DNA of 26,586 bases from Candidatus Bipolaricaulota bacterium (GCA_015661965.1 DQVA01000148.1:1-26586); one strand, 5' to 3'. Shown: positions 1 to 8,114, counted from the stretch's first letter. Notes: generated by a model not told the origin, from the letters alone. A program made the numbers and translations.

Positions 1-1428
1 ATGAGAATCGAGCACCATCCCATTTTGGCGTTCGCGCGCGGAAGGAGGATCACCTTCACCTTCGACGGGCGCCCCATCCGCGCGTTCGAGGGGGAGACCA
101 TCGCCGCGGCCCTCCACGCCGCCGGGGTGCGGATCCTGTCCCGCACCAGGTCCGGGGCGCCCCGGGGCCTATTCTGCGCCATCGGAAAATGCTCCTCGTG
201 CCTCATGACCGTGGACGGGATCCCAAACGTGCGCACCTGCATCACCCCGGTCAGGGAGGGGATGCGCGTGGAGTCCCAGCGGGGTCCGGGGAAGCTGAAC
301 CCCGGGTTCGAATCCCGGCCCCGCGAGGTGGGGGAGCGCTCCGTGGAGGCCGCGGTGGTGGGGGCCGGCCCCGCGGGGCTCTCGGCGGCCAGGACCCTCA
401 TCCGCCACGGGGTCGTGCCCCTCGTCCTCGACGAAAACCCCCATCTGGGGGGACAGCTCATAAAACAGACCCACAAGTTCTTCGGGTCCCGGGCCGAGAG
501 GGCCGGCACCCGGGGGTTTTCCATCGCGGAGGAGTTGGCGAAGGAGGCGGAGGCCGAGGCGGAGGTCCTGCGGGGGGCGCGGGTCCTGGGCCTTTACCGC
601 GACGGGGGAAGAAAGATCCTGGCCGTATCCCGGGGGGAGGACCTCCTTCTCCTCCAGGCCGAGCACCTCATTGTCGCCACCGGGGCCCAGGAGAGGTTCC
701 TCCTCTTCCCCGGCAACCACCTCCCCGGGGTCTACGGGGCCGGGGCGGTACAGACCCTGATGAACGTCTACGGGGTGCTGCCGGGGAAGCGAGCGCTGAT
801 GGTGGGGGCGGGGAACGTGGGGCTGATCGTGGCCTACCAGCTCCTCCAGGCCGGGGTGGAGGTGGCGGCGGTGGTGGAGGCGATGCCCGAGATCGGGGGC
901 TACCACGTCCACGCCGCCAAGATCCGCCGCCTGGGGGTCCCCATCCTCACCCGCCACACCGTCATCAGGGCCCTGGGGGAGGAAACGGTGGAGGGGGCGG
1001 TGATCGCCGGGATAGACGAGCACTTCACCCCCATCCCCGGCACCGAGCGCGAACTGGAGGTGGACCTCATCTGCCTCGCCACGGGGCTCGTGCCTTCCGC
1101 CCGGCTCCTGGAGCAGGCCGGGGCCCGGATGGCCTACATCCCGGAGCTGGGAGGGAGGGTCCCCCTGCTCGGCCCCCTCATGGAGACCACCGTCGCCGGG
1201 GTGTACGCGGCCGGGGATTGCGCCGGGATCGGCGAGGCGTCCACGGCGATGCTGGAGGGGGAGCTGGCGGCGCTGTCGCTCCTTTCACGGCGGGGAGCGA
1301 GGGTCGAGGCGGAGATCAGGCGCGTCCGCGGTTCCCTGGAGAGGCTCCGGCTCGGCCCGTTCGGGGAACGTCCCCGGGCCGGAAAGGAAAGGGTTTTCTC
1401 GTTGATGAAGGAGGTCGCCGTTGGCTGA
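1..1428 (+). CDS. 2Fe-2S/FAD/NAD(P)-binding alpha subunit of a four-part amino-acid dehydrogenase complex
   Basis: Seen: a 475-residue protein. An N-terminal 2Fe-2S domain (about residues 15-95) has C59, C64, C67 and C80. A pyridine-nucleotide-disulfide-oxidoreductase fold follows, with GAGPAG at 121-126, ATG at 226-228, a second dinucleotide motif GAGNVG at 269-274 and the C-terminal FAD motif VYAAGDCAG at 401-409. Known: this layout is found in HcnA/HcnB-type, octopine/opine oxidase and sarcosine oxidase alpha proteins and in the alpha subunit of archaeal dye-linked L-proline dehydrogenase. There is no glycine-cleavage-T domain, so it is not a full-length sarcosine oxidase alpha. Inferred role: moving electrons from the FAD dehydrogenase subunit encoded at 2196-3338 to an acceptor such as NAD. 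The ATG is the first base of the window. The N-terminus fits the family, but an upstream start cannot be excluded. The stop overlaps the next start. Confidence 0.85.
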   Translation: MRIEHHPILAFARGRRITFTFDGRPIRAFEGETIAAALHAAGVRILSRTRSGAPRGLFCAIGKCSSCLMTVDGIPNVRTCITPVREGMRVESQRGPGKLNPGFESRPREVGERSVEAAVVGAGPAGLSAARTLIRHGVVPLVLDENPHLGGQLIKQTHKFFGSRAERAGTRGFSIAEELAKEAEAEAEVLRGARVLGLYRDGGRKILAVSRGEDLLLLQAEHLIVATGAQERFLLFPGNHLPGVYGAGAVQTLMNVYGVLPGKRALMVGAGNVGLIVAYQLLQAGVEVAAVVEAMPEIGGYHVHAAKIRRLGVPILTRHTVIRALGEETVEGAVIAGIDEHFTPIPGTERELEVDLICLATGLVPSARLLEQAGARMAYIPELGGRVPLLGPLMETTVAGVYAAGDCAGIGEASTAMLEGELAALSLLSRRGARVEAEIRRVRGSLERLRLGPFGERPRAGKERVFSLMKEVAVG

Positions 1429-1903
1429 CTTCCGCAAGACGGGGGTGCTTTCCGCCCGCGATCTCTCGGGGAGGGTCCCGCCCCGGGAGCGCCTCGAGCG
1501 CGGCCCCTGCGCCGTCATCGAGTGCGTGGAGGAGATCCCCTGTAACCCCTGTGAGGAGGCGTGCCCGGTGGGGGCCATCGCCGTGGGGGACCCCATCACC
1601 AACCCCCCCTCCTTGGACTTCGAGAGGTGTACCGGGTGCGGGACCTGTGTAGGGGTGTGCCCCGGGCTGGCCATCTTCCTCCTCGACCTCTCGGGGGGCC
1701 GCCCCCGGGTGACCGTGCCCCACGAGCTCCTCCCGGTGCCCGAAAACGGGGAGGAGGTGGAGCTCCTCTCCCGCGAGGGGAGGGCCCTCGGCCGGGGAAA
1801 GGTCGTGCGATCCCGGCGGGCCGGGACCACCTGGGTCATCACGGTGGAACTCCCCACGGAGGAGCTCCTCGGGGAGGTAAGGGCGATAAGGGAGACACGA
1901 TGA
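1421..1903 (+). CDS. 2[4Fe-4S] ferredoxin-like subunit of the dehydrogenase complex
   Basis: Seen: 160 residues with nine cysteines. One group is C35, C41, C44 and C48-Pro. The other is the standard C70-x2-C73-x2-C76-x3-C80-Pro, so two 4Fe-4S clusters are likely; C30 is extra. About 80 residues without cysteine follow, of unknown role. The start is TTG at 1421, supported by AAGGAGG seven bases upstream; it overlaps the preceding gene by 8 bp. Its own TGA overlaps the next ATG (ATGA). Known: the proline dehydrogenase complex of Thermococcales has a ferredoxin-like subunit of about this size. Inferred: an electron wire between the FAD dehydrogenase and the NAD/FAD subunit. The exact acceptor is unknown. 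Confidence 0.85.
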   Translation: MADFRKTGVLSARDLSGRVPPRERLERGPCAVIECVEEIPCNPCEEACPVGAIAVGDPITNPPSLDFERCTGCGTCVGVCPGLAIFLLDLSGGRPRVTVPHELLPVPENGEEVELLSREGRALGRGKVVRSRRAGTTWVITVELPTEELLGEVRAIRETR

Positions 1904-2199
1904 CCCATCGGCCATCGCGCGTCACAGGTCGCGCGGAGGACGATCCCATCGTCTGCCGCTGCGAGGAGGTAACCTTGTCGGAGGTGGTGCGGGCGATCCG
2001 CGACGGCTACGATACCCTGGAGGAACTCAAGCGGCACCTGCGGGTGGGAATGGGGCCGTGTCAGGGGCGCACGTGCCTTCCCCTCCTCGCCCACATCCTC
2101 TCCCGGGAGACGGGGAGGCACCTAGCGGAGGTGATGGGAGAGATCTCCGTCCGGCCGCCGTTGATCCCCATCCCGCTCGACCACTGGAGGGGAAGATGA
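1900..2199 (+). CDS. BFD-like [2Fe-2S]-binding small subunit
   Basis: Seen: a 99-residue protein with the BFD (bacterioferritin-associated ferredoxin)-like cysteine pattern C19-x-C21, then C54-x4-C59 in GPCQGRTC, expected to hold one 2Fe-2S cluster. It overlaps the gene before it (ATGA) and the gene after it (stop 2197-2199, next ATG 2196-2198), so translation is probably coupled. Known: BFD domains are fused to, or encoded beside, NAD(P)-linked subunits in opine oxidase, HCN synthase-like and dye-linked proline dehydrogenase complexes. Inferred: the fourth, small subunit of this complex. The C-terminal 30 residues have no recognisable motif. Confidence 0.85.
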   Translation: MTHRPSRVTGRAEDDPIVCRCEEVTLSEVVRAIRDGYDTLEELKRHLRVGMGPCQGRTCLPLLAHILSRETGRHLAEVMGEISVRPPLIPIPLDHWRGR

Positions 2200-3338
2200 G
2201 GCGCTCCGCGGACGTGGTGATCATCGGGGCCGGGGTCACGGGCGCGGCGTTGGCCTACGAGCTCGCGCGGAGGGGCATCCGGGACGTGTTGGTGCTCGAG
2301 CGGGCGTTCCCCTGCTCCGGGGCCACGGGACGCTGCGGCGGGGGGATCCGCCAGCAGTTCACCACCCCCCACAACATCCGCCTCGCCATGGAGTCGGTGA
2401 AGCGCTACGAGACCCTCTCCGAGGAACTGGGGGTGGATATCGAGTTCATCCAGGGCGGGTACCTGATCCTGGCGGAGACGGAAAGGGAACGGGAGGCCCA
2501 GCGCCAGGCCGTGGCGCTCCAGAACGAACTGGGGCTTCCCTCCAGGCTCCTCACGCCCCGGGAGGCCAAGGAGGTCCTCCCCCTGTTGGACGAGACCACC
2601 ATCGTAGGCGCCACCTACTGCCCCACCGACGCCCACGCCAACCCGTTCCGGGTGGTGGAGGGGTACCTCGCCCGGGCCCGGGAGCGGGGGGTGGCGCTGG
2701 AGAAGTTCACCCCGGTGGTGAATCTGGAGGTGAAGGGGGGGCGGATCGTGCGGGTCCGCACGTGCCGGGGGGATGTGGTCCCCGGGGTGGTGGTGAACGC
2801 CGCCGGGGCGTGGTCGGGGGAGATCGCCCGCATGGCGGGGGTGGAGCTCCCCAACCGACCGATCCGCCACGAGATCGCCATCACCGAGCCGGTGGAGTTC
2901 TTCATGGAGGTGATGGTGATCTCGATCCACAACGGGATCTACTTCTCCCAGACGGTGGAGGGCCAGATCATCGGGGGGATCGGGGATCCCGAAGAAAAAC
3001 CCGGATACGATGTCTCCTCTTCCCTCGGGTTCCTCCGCCGCTACGCCCGGGAGCTCCTGCGGTACGTGCCGGCCCTGGGGCAGCTGGCGGTGTTGCGGCA
3101 GTGGGCGGGGCTTTACGACGTGACCCCGGACGCGCAGCCCATACTCGGCCCCACCCCGGGGCTGGAGAACCTCATCCAGGCCAACGGTTACTCGGGGCAC
3201 GGGTTCATGATCGCCCCTAAGGTGGCCGAGCTCCTCGCGGACTACATCGAGAAGGATGTGGTATCAGAGGAATTGGCTTGCCTGTCCCTGTCTCGGTTCA
3301 TGGGCGAGGTCAAGGGGGAGGCGTTTGTGGTGGGGTGA
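2196..3338 (+). CDS. FAD-dependent amino-acid dehydrogenase, DAAO family (proline dehydrogenase / sarcosine oxidase beta-like)
   Basis: Seen: 380 residues with the Rossmann motif GAGVTG at 11-16, E35 at the end of strand 2 and the family sequence TGRCGGGIRQQF at 44-55. The C-terminal FAD-binding region contains PDAQPILGP and NGYSGHGFMIAP. A strong ribosome-binding site (GGAGGGGAAG) precedes the ATG, which overlaps the previous stop. Known: the DAO fold oxidises secondary or primary amines (proline, sarcosine, glycine, hydroxyproline). The order alpha, ferredoxin, BFD, beta and the approximate subunit sizes match, as I recall them, the archaeal four-subunit L-proline dehydrogenase clusters. 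The substrate is inferred; sarcosine or hydroxyproline are alternatives. This is the catalytic subunit and the last gene of the operon. Confidence 0.85.
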   Translation: MRRSADVVIIGAGVTGAALAYELARRGIRDVLVLERAFPCSGATGRCGGGIRQQFTTPHNIRLAMESVKRYETLSEELGVDIEFIQGGYLILAETEREREAQRQAVALQNELGLPSRLLTPREAKEVLPLLDETTIVGATYCPTDAHANPFRVVEGYLARARERGVALEKFTPVVNLEVKGGRIVRVRTCRGDVVPGVVVNAAGAWSGEIARMAGVELPNRPIRHEIAITEPVEFFMEVMVISIHNGIYFSQTVEGQIIGGIGDPEEKPGYDVSSSLGFLRRYARELLRYVPALGQLAVLRQWAGLYDVTPDAQPILGPTPGLENLIQANGYSGHGFMIAPKVAELLADYIEKDVVSEELACLSLSRFMGEVKGEAFVVG

Positions 3339-3339
3339 A

Positions 3340-4058
3340 CCCGGGAGAAAACCCAGAAGGCCAGGGCCAAAGCTCCGCACAGTCCTAGGAAGTACCAGAC
3401 CCACTACGGGAAGCCCAGGGGACCAGGCTGCCCGTCTCCCCAGGCCCAGAAGCCGTTCCCTGCGGCGAAGAGGAGCGCGAAGGCCAGGGCCCAGCCCCAT
3501 CTTGCACGCTTTTTCCTTCCCTCGGGGAGGCGCTTTTTTGGCGGGGTGAGGAGGCTCACGGCCACCAGCGTGAGACTCGCCGCAGCCACGATCGGGACCA
3601 CCGGGAGGGTCCCAAAGCTGGGGAGGAGCCGGAAGTGGTAGGCCACCACCAGGCCCTCCCCCACGATGATCGAGGCGATCGCCCCCGCCGGCGTGGCCCG
3701 TGGCCGGTGGACGGCAGCCATCACAGTGGGGAACAGGACCGCAAGGTCGGTGAAGGCCTCGGTGGCGATCTCCATGAAAGTGGCCGGAGGCCTCCAGGCG
3801 ATAGCAAGGCCCGCCAGGGCAAGACCAGCCACAAACAGTTTTCCCCACCCAGGGAGGGGCAGGCCATCTTACCAAGGGTTCGGAAAGGTCACGGATGAAC
3901 ATGGAGGAGAGGGTGAGGAGCTGGGAATCTAGGGTGGACATGAGGGCGGCCAAGGCCGCGGTGAGGACGATCGCCTCCAGGATCTGGGGGCGTAGCGGGA
4001 AAGGAGTACCCAACTGTGGCACCGCAAGGTAGGGATTTGCCCTGGGAACAGGATTTCA
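3340..4058 (-). pseudogene. Decayed sodium:solute symporter (SSS family, PutP-like), C-terminal remnant
   Basis: Read on the minus strand, the segment starting near 4055 gives an SSS-like helix containing LTAALAALMSTLDSQLLTLS, then FIRDL. Around 3830-3860 the reading frame shifts. The next frame continues with IAWRPPATFMEIATEAFTDL, LFPTVMAAV and TPAGAIASIIVGE, then two hydrophobic helices. At 3404-3406 there is an in-frame TAG, after which the same frame still reads as a membrane helix (WVWYFLGLCGALALAFWVFS). Upstream, an in-frame TGA lies at 4056-4058 and nothing hydrophobic precedes it, so roughly the first 300 residues of a normal ~500-residue symporter are missing. Known: SSS proteins carry proline, pantothenate, sugars and the like. 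It converges on the proline-dehydrogenase-like operon. The exact 3' end is uncertain. Confidence 0.8.
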
Positions 4059-4247
4059 ACGGACGTACCCACTACGCCCTCCCCCGCCCGGGATTTTCTC
4101 ACCCCCTCCGCCACCCGGGATGAGGCCCCCAAGACATGGGGACAATATCGGCCCACATTCCTTGGCCGCTTGCAGAAGAGCTTTCAACCACATCCCTTAG
4201 GCGTCTCACGCCGCAGGCAGCAAATTGGGCCCTGCTCGCCGCGGGGC
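4059..4247. other. Intergenic region downstream of the glycosyltransferase gene
   Basis: No credible gene is visible. The perfect short dyad GGCGT-CTC-ACGCC at 4200-4212 lies about 35 bases past the glycosyltransferase stop and could end its transcript, but no T-rich tail follows it. The rest looks like degraded sequence upstream of the symporter remnant. Confidence 0.4.
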
Positions 4248-5540
4248 TCAACCCGGCGGGGGCGGCTGGGCCGGGCGGAGGGGGGATACCTCGGCTCGCT
4301 CCAGTACCTCCGAAAGCAGGATCTCCAAGGTGAGGGGGGAGAAATAGCGACGCACCACCTCGGCGTTGTGCGCCAACACCCGACGCGCCATTCGGTCGGT
4401 GAGCAACGCCACCACCTGCTCCACCACCTCCTGGGTGAGCCCGTCTTCCAGGAGGGCGAACTTGAACCCCTTCTCCAACATGTCGTCCAGCACCGGGTAG
4501 TGGCGGACGAAAAGGGGCAGATGGTTGGCCGCCGCCTCGATCACCGGGTTCCCGAACCCCTCCAGGCGCGAGGGGAAGGTGACCAGGTCCGCATGGGCAT
4601 AGGCATCGGCGATAGCGTAGATCTTGGCGCCAGCCGCGGTCCGCCCCCGGCGGATGAAGATCCTCTTCCACGCCAGCACCACCGGGACGGACAGCTCCTC
4701 CGCCAGGGCCAACACCCGCTGGCAGTAAGGGTCGGCCTCGCTCCCGTCCCCGGGCGGGCCAGTGATGAGCAGCACCACCGGCCGCTTGAGCCGGTCCCGC
4801 ACCGCCGCCGCCAGTCGCACCGAGTCCTCGATGCACTTTCGCTCGATGAGCCGGGAGGGCTGTAAGAAGAGCAACGCCTCCTTGGGGATGTCGAAGGAGT
4901 CCCGGAAATCCGCGTTGTAGTCGTCTTGGGCCCCAACCATGTTGGGGTCCAGCACGTTGGGGATGCGGGTGGGCAGGATGCCGTGCCGCAGCCGCAGCTC
5001 CCGCTGGGCGCGACGGTTGATGACCACATGGATGGTCTCGTCGTCGTGGGGTGGGAAATTCCGGTCCAGGTAGTCCCGCAGCCGGGAGCGGGCGAGCTCC
5101 GGCCGCTCCCAATAGAAATCGTGGTGGCGGCAGATGAACGGGATCCGGGTGTCGCGGATGATCTCCACCAGGGCGATCCCGGCCGCCAGGTTCAGTGGCA
5201 GGCTGATCAAGTTCTCCACATCCAGAAGGTCGATCCGCTCCCGCTCGATCGTCACAAACAGCTGGCGCTTGATCTCCCGGGCTTGGGCCACCATCTCCTG
5301 TTCGGAAGCGAGGTCGAACGGCACAGGCCGGGACAGGATGTCCGGGAGCCGGACCACCTCCGGGTCGGCGTAATCCAGCCAGGGGATGCGGACATGGGGC
5401 CCTTGGGGGTCCCCGCCGAAGGAGCCAGCGATGAGCACCACCTGGTGTCCCAACTTGCGAAAGGCGGCCCGCCACTTCTCCGCCTCGATGGACACCCCGT
5501 CGATGGCCACCAACCGAGCCGAGACGATACCGATCCTCAC
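4248..5540 (-). CDS. GT4-family glycosyltransferase
   Basis: Seen: a 430-residue GT-B fold protein. The N-terminal domain begins MRIGIVSARL and has DGVSIEAEKW at 14-23. The C-terminal donor domain has FLQPSRLIERKCIED at 225-239 and the retaining-GT4 E-x7-E motif EGFGNPVIE, with E327 and E335. No membrane segment or signal peptide is seen; the tail is proline-rich. The GTG start at 5540 is favoured because GGAGGTGGTGAA sits just upstream and the gene starts one base after the previous stop. Known: GT4 enzymes transfer sugars from nucleotide donors. The N-terminal style resembles GT4 proteins sometimes annotated as compatible-solute (mannosylglucosylglycerate-type) synthases, but that is a weak recollection. 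Acceptor and product are unknown. It is the last gene of a three-gene operon. Confidence 0.85.
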   Translation of the reverse strand: MRIGIVSARLVAIDGVSIEAEKWRAAFRKLGHQVVLIAGSFGGDPQGPHVRIPWLDYADPEVVRLPDILSRPVPFDLASEQEMVAQAREIKRQLFVTIERERIDLLDVENLISLPLNLAAGIALVEIIRDTRIPFICRHHDFYWERPELARSRLRDYLDRNFPPHDDETIHVVINRRAQRELRLRHGILPTRIPNVLDPNMVGAQDDYNADFRDSFDIPKEALLFLQPSRLIERKCIEDSVRLAAAVRDRLKRPVVLLITGPPGDGSEADPYCQRVLALAEELSVPVVLAWKRIFIRRGRTAAGAKIYAIADAYAHADLVTFPSRLEGFGNPVIEAAANHLPLFVRHYPVLDDMLEKGFKFALLEDGLTQEVVEQVVALLTDRMARRVLAHNAEVVRRYFSPLTLEILLSEVLERAEVSPLRPAQPPPPG

Positions 5541-5541
5541 T

Positions 5542-6744
5542 TCACCACCTCCGGAGGAGAAACCCCCGCAGATACTCCCCCTCGGGGTAAGAGGCCGCCA
5601 CCGGATGGTCCTGGGCCTGGGATAGACGACGCAGGATCTGGGCATCGCAGCCGGCCGCGGCCGCGGCCAGCCCCACCGCCCGCTGTAGGGCCTCCCAGCC
5701 CACCCGCCCGGAGCAGGAGAACGTGAGGAGCAGCCCCCCGGGCCGCAACAACGCAAGGGCAAGCCGATTGAGGTCCCGATATCCGCGCAGAGCTCCCGGT
5801 ACCTCGGCGGCGGAGCGGGCGAACTTGGGCGGATCGAGGATTATCAGGTCAAATCGCTTTCCCTGCCGGTAAAGCCGTCGCAATTCCTGAAAGGCATCCC
5901 CGGCCAGGAACCCCGCCCGTACCCCAGAAAGGCCGTTCAGCTCCAGCTGATCCCGTGCCCAGCGCAGGTGCTTGGCCGAGATCTCCAGGAACAGCACGGC
6001 CGCCGCCCCGCCGGCGGCCGCTTGCACCCCGAACCCCCCGGTGTAGCAGCAGATGTCCAACACCTCCCCATCGGCAGCCAGCTCCCGGGCGAGCAGACGG
6101 TTCTCCCGTTGGTCCAAGTAGAAGCCGGTCTTGTGCCCATGGGGGATGTCCACCAGAAACCGCACTTCCCCTTCCCTAACCTCCAGCTTCCCCGGCGGGC
6201 CCTCCCCGGTCAGCACCCCCGTGGTCGGGGACAGTCCCTCCAGCCGTCGCACCCCCACATCGGAACGCTCGTAGATCCCCCGGGGGGAGAAGAGCTCCGC
6301 GAGCAGCTGCACCAGGGCCTGCTTGCGGCGCTCGATCCCCAGGGTGAGGGCCTGCAGCGCCAGGAAATCGCGGTAGCGGTCCACCACCAATCCCGGCAGG
6401 CCATCGGATTCGGCGTTCACCAGCCTGAGGGCATCGGTGGTCTCCCCGAGTGGTTCCCGGGCGGCGGCCGCCCGCACCAGGCGCTCCCGCCAGAACCGCT
6501 CGTCCACCGGCCCCTCGTCGAACCTGAGCAGACGTACCGTGATCTGAGAGCGGGGGTTGTAATAGCCCTGTCCCAAGGGGCGCCCCCGGGCGTCCAGCAC
6601 CCGCACCAGGTCCCCGGGCGCGGGGGCCCCCCGCACCCGGGAGATGGCGGCGGAGTAAACCCAGGGGTGTCTCGCCCGTATCGGGCCCGCTTTACCGCGG
6701 GCGAGTACCACTTCCCCCCTGGGACGCTCGCAGAGGGTGGACAC
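5542..6744 (-). CDS. rlmI: Class I SAM-dependent 23S rRNA (cytosine-C5) methyltransferase, RlmI-like
   Basis: Seen: 400 residues, close to the usual ~396 of RlmI. An N-terminal PUA-type RNA-binding domain (about 11-75, with HPWVYSAAI and YYNPRSQITVRLL) is followed by a Rossmann methyltransferase domain with GHKTGFYLDQRENR, the SAM-binding segment LDICCYTGGFG, the catalytic-loop LDPPKFARS and, near the end, TFSCSG, whose cysteine is the expected nucleophile. The GTG start lies 3 bp after the preceding stop. Known: RlmI methylates C1962 of E. coli 23S rRNA; relatives may modify other positions. It sits between the HEAT-repeat gene and the glycosyltransferase gene with almost no spacing, so the three are probably one transcript with no obvious common pathway. 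Confidence 0.9.
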   Translation of the reverse strand: MSTLCERPRGEVVLARGKAGPIRARHPWVYSAAISRVRGAPAPGDLVRVLDARGRPLGQGYYNPRSQITVRLLRFDEGPVDERFWRERLVRAAAAREPLGETTDALRLVNAESDGLPGLVVDRYRDFLALQALTLGIERRKQALVQLLAELFSPRGIYERSDVGVRRLEGLSPTTGVLTGEGPPGKLEVREGEVRFLVDIPHGHKTGFYLDQRENRLLARELAADGEVLDICCYTGGFGVQAAAGGAAAVLFLEISAKHLRWARDQLELNGLSGVRAGFLAGDAFQELRRLYRQGKRFDLIILDPPKFARSAAEVPGALRGYRDLNRLALALLRPGGLLLTFSCSGRVGWEALQRAVGLAAAAAGCDAQILRRLSQAQDHPVAASYPEGEYLRGFLLRRW

Positions 6745-6747
6745 GGC

Positions 6748-7566
6748 CTAGAGCTTCCCCAGCACGGCCCGGGCCACCGGGGCCCGGTCCTCATCGGAGA
6801 GCCAGCGCCTCAGCTCGGATAGCACCGGGTCCGGGGCCAAGCTCCCCAGCCGCCTGAGAGCAGCGGCCACCGCCCCCAACACGTATCGCCGCTCGTCCAG
6901 GGCCAGCCGACGGAGCAGGATCAACGAACGCCGCACCCGCCGGGCAGCCGGGGGGCCAGATAGGCCCATGGCCACATGCCACAACACCTGGGGGTCATGG
7001 GAGGTGGACCAGTGGACCAGGTACTCGAAGGTATCGTCCGGGTAGACGGAGAACAGCTCGCGGGCCAGTACCCGGGGGCCGAGGGCGGTCCGCACCTCCG
7101 GGGTGCGCTCCACAAGCAGCGGCTCCAACAGCTCCAGCAGTGGGGCGGCCCAGTCCAACCGCTGCGGCCTGGCTCCGGCCCCCACCGCCAAGGCCACCGC
7201 CCGCCGGACCCCAGGTTCGGGGTCCCCCCGCCAGACCCCCAGCGTGGGATATACCTCGGGGAAGCGCCGGGCCAGGAGCTCCCCGGCGGCCCGGGCCGCC
7301 AGCTCCCGGGTGCGGTGGTCGGGATCAGCAGCCAGGGCACGAAGCAGCTCCAAGGCGGGCTCCGGCCCCCCCGGCCAGGCGCCCAGCAACGCCGCCGCCA
7401 ACCGCCGGGACTCCTCCGCTCCCTCAACCAGTCGCTCCCCCCACCGGATCGCTTGAGGCGCCAGGAGCTTTATCAGCCGACGCCTGGCCTCCCCACCCCG
7501 GTGCCAGGCGGCCAGCACCGGCTCCAGTTCCCCCGCCTCCAGGGCTCGCCTATAGTCCACGGCCAT
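6748..7566 (-). CDS. HEAT/ARM-repeat protein, possibly AlkD-like DNA alkylation repair protein
   Basis: Seen: a 272-residue, almost wholly helical protein built of repeated helix pairs rich in Leu, Ala and Arg. Examples are HRTRELAARAAGELLARRFP, then GDPEPGVRRAVALAVGAG, then HDPQVLWHVAMGLSG. These look like HEAT/ARM repeats from about residue 20 to the end. There is no signal peptide or membrane segment. Known: the D-P-x-x-x-V-R-R pattern is common in AlkD-type alkylpurine glycosylases and in general HEAT scaffolds; I cannot identify the AlkD catalytic aspartate with certainty. First gene of the 7566-4248 operon. Its ATG lies only five bases downstream of a putative -10 box, suggesting a leaderless message. 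Confidence 0.65.
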   Translation of the reverse strand: MAVDYRRALEAGELEPVLAAWHRGGEARRRLIKLLAPQAIRWGERLVEGAEESRRLAAALLGAWPGGPEPALELLRALAADPDHRTRELAARAAGELLARRFPEVYPTLGVWRGDPEPGVRRAVALAVGAGARPQRLDWAAPLLELLEPLLVERTPEVRTALGPRVLARELFSVYPDDTFEYLVHWSTSHDPQVLWHVAMGLSGPPAARRVRRSLILLRRLALDERRYVLGAVAAALRRLGSLAPDPVLSELRRWLSDEDRAPVARAVLGKL

Positions 7567-7571
7567 ACCGC

Positions 7572-7601
7572 AGCATAAACGGGGGATGCCGGCGACGGCA
7601 A
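7572..7601 (-). promoter_or_regulatory. Promoter of the HEAT-rlmI-glycosyltransferase operon
   Basis: On the minus strand TTGCCG (7596-7601) and TATGCT (7572-7577) are separated by 18 bp. The ATG at 7566 begins six bases after the -10 box, so transcription would start at or beside the start codon. Confidence 0.55.
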
Positions 7602-7627
7602 CTCGCCCCTGACCCGGGGGAACGGGT

Positions 7628-7633
7628 TATCAT
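7628..7633 (+). promoter_or_regulatory. Putative -10 box of the DUF151 gene
   Basis: TATCAT matches the -10 consensus at 5 of 6 positions, but no good -35 is visible at the right spacing. It overlaps the in-frame ATG at 7632, which argues that translation begins at the next ATG, 7647. Confidence 0.4.
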
Positions 7634-7646
7634 GGCCGGGGGCGTC

Positions 7647-8054
7647 ATGGTGGAAGTAGAGGTCGGATTAGGCATGGATCCCGACAGCGGCAGCCCGGTA
7701 TTGGTGCTGCGTGATCCTGATTCCGGGCTGGCGGTGCCGGTGTGGATCGGCCACGTTGAGTCCATCCCCATCGCACTCCACCTGGAGGGACGCCGCTTTC
7801 CCCGACCCCTGGCCCCGGACCTCATGGAGCGCCTGGTCCGGGCCCTGGGAGGCTCCCTGGAACGGGTAGTGGTGACCACCATCCGCGACGGGGTGTACTA
7901 CGCTTCCCTGGAGCTGATCACCTCCGGCGGCGAACCAGTCCGCGTGGATTGCCGTCCCTCCGATGCGGTGGCACTGGCCTTGTGTATGGGGCGGCCGGTC
8001 TACGTAAGCGAGGAGGTGCTGCGGGCGGCCGGCCAGGAGATCGAGGGCCCTTGA
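7647..8054 (+). CDS. DUF151 bifunctional nuclease family protein
   Basis: Seen: 135 residues beginning MVEVEVGLGMDPDSGSPVLV, with PVWIGHVESIPIALHLEG, a VVVTTIRDGVYYASLEL strand pair and the most conserved stretch DCRPSDAVALAL. Known: PF02577 proteins are small and have been described as DNase/RNase (bifunctional nuclease), but the biological role in bacteria is poorly defined. An in-frame ATG at 7632 would add five residues. I prefer 7647 because the family usually begins near the MVEVEV strand and a possible -10 box overlaps 7632. It is divergent from the HEAT-repeat gene and convergent with thiQ. Confidence 0.85.
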   Translation: MVEVEVGLGMDPDSGSPVLVLRDPDSGLAVPVWIGHVESIPIALHLEGRRFPRPLAPDLMERLVRALGGSLERVVVTTIRDGVYYASLELITSGGEPVRVDCRPSDAVALALCMGRPVYVSEEVLRAAGQEIEGP

Positions 8055-8092
8055 GTCCACCCGGCAAGCCCCGCCCGAGCGGTAAGGCCCAG

Positions 8093-8114
8093 CGGGCCAG
8101 CTTCTACTGGCCCG
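8093..8114 (-). terminator. Hairpin overlapping the thiQ stop codon
   Basis: CGGGCCAG (8093-8100), six-base loop, CTGGCCCG (8107-8114): an 8-bp perfect stem whose loop contains the thiQ TAG (8104-8106). No long T tract follows, so termination is plausible rather than shown. It lies between convergent genes and could serve both strands. Confidence 0.45.

Noticed and set aside
302..318. Perfect tRNA T-arm look-alike (CCGGG-TTCGAAT-CCCGG)
   Set aside because: It lies inside the coding sequence of the first gene, and no acceptor, D or anticodon stem can be drawn around it.
2061..3200. Long minus-strand open frame opposite the FAD dehydrogenase
   Set aside because: Gly/Pro/His/Arg-rich shadow typical of GC-rich antisense frames; no motif and no start signal.
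4040..4056. GTTGAAATCC on the minus strand, resembling the end of some CRISPR repeats
   Set aside because: Only one copy; no spaced repeats and no cas genes nearby. It lies at the truncated end of the symporter remnant.
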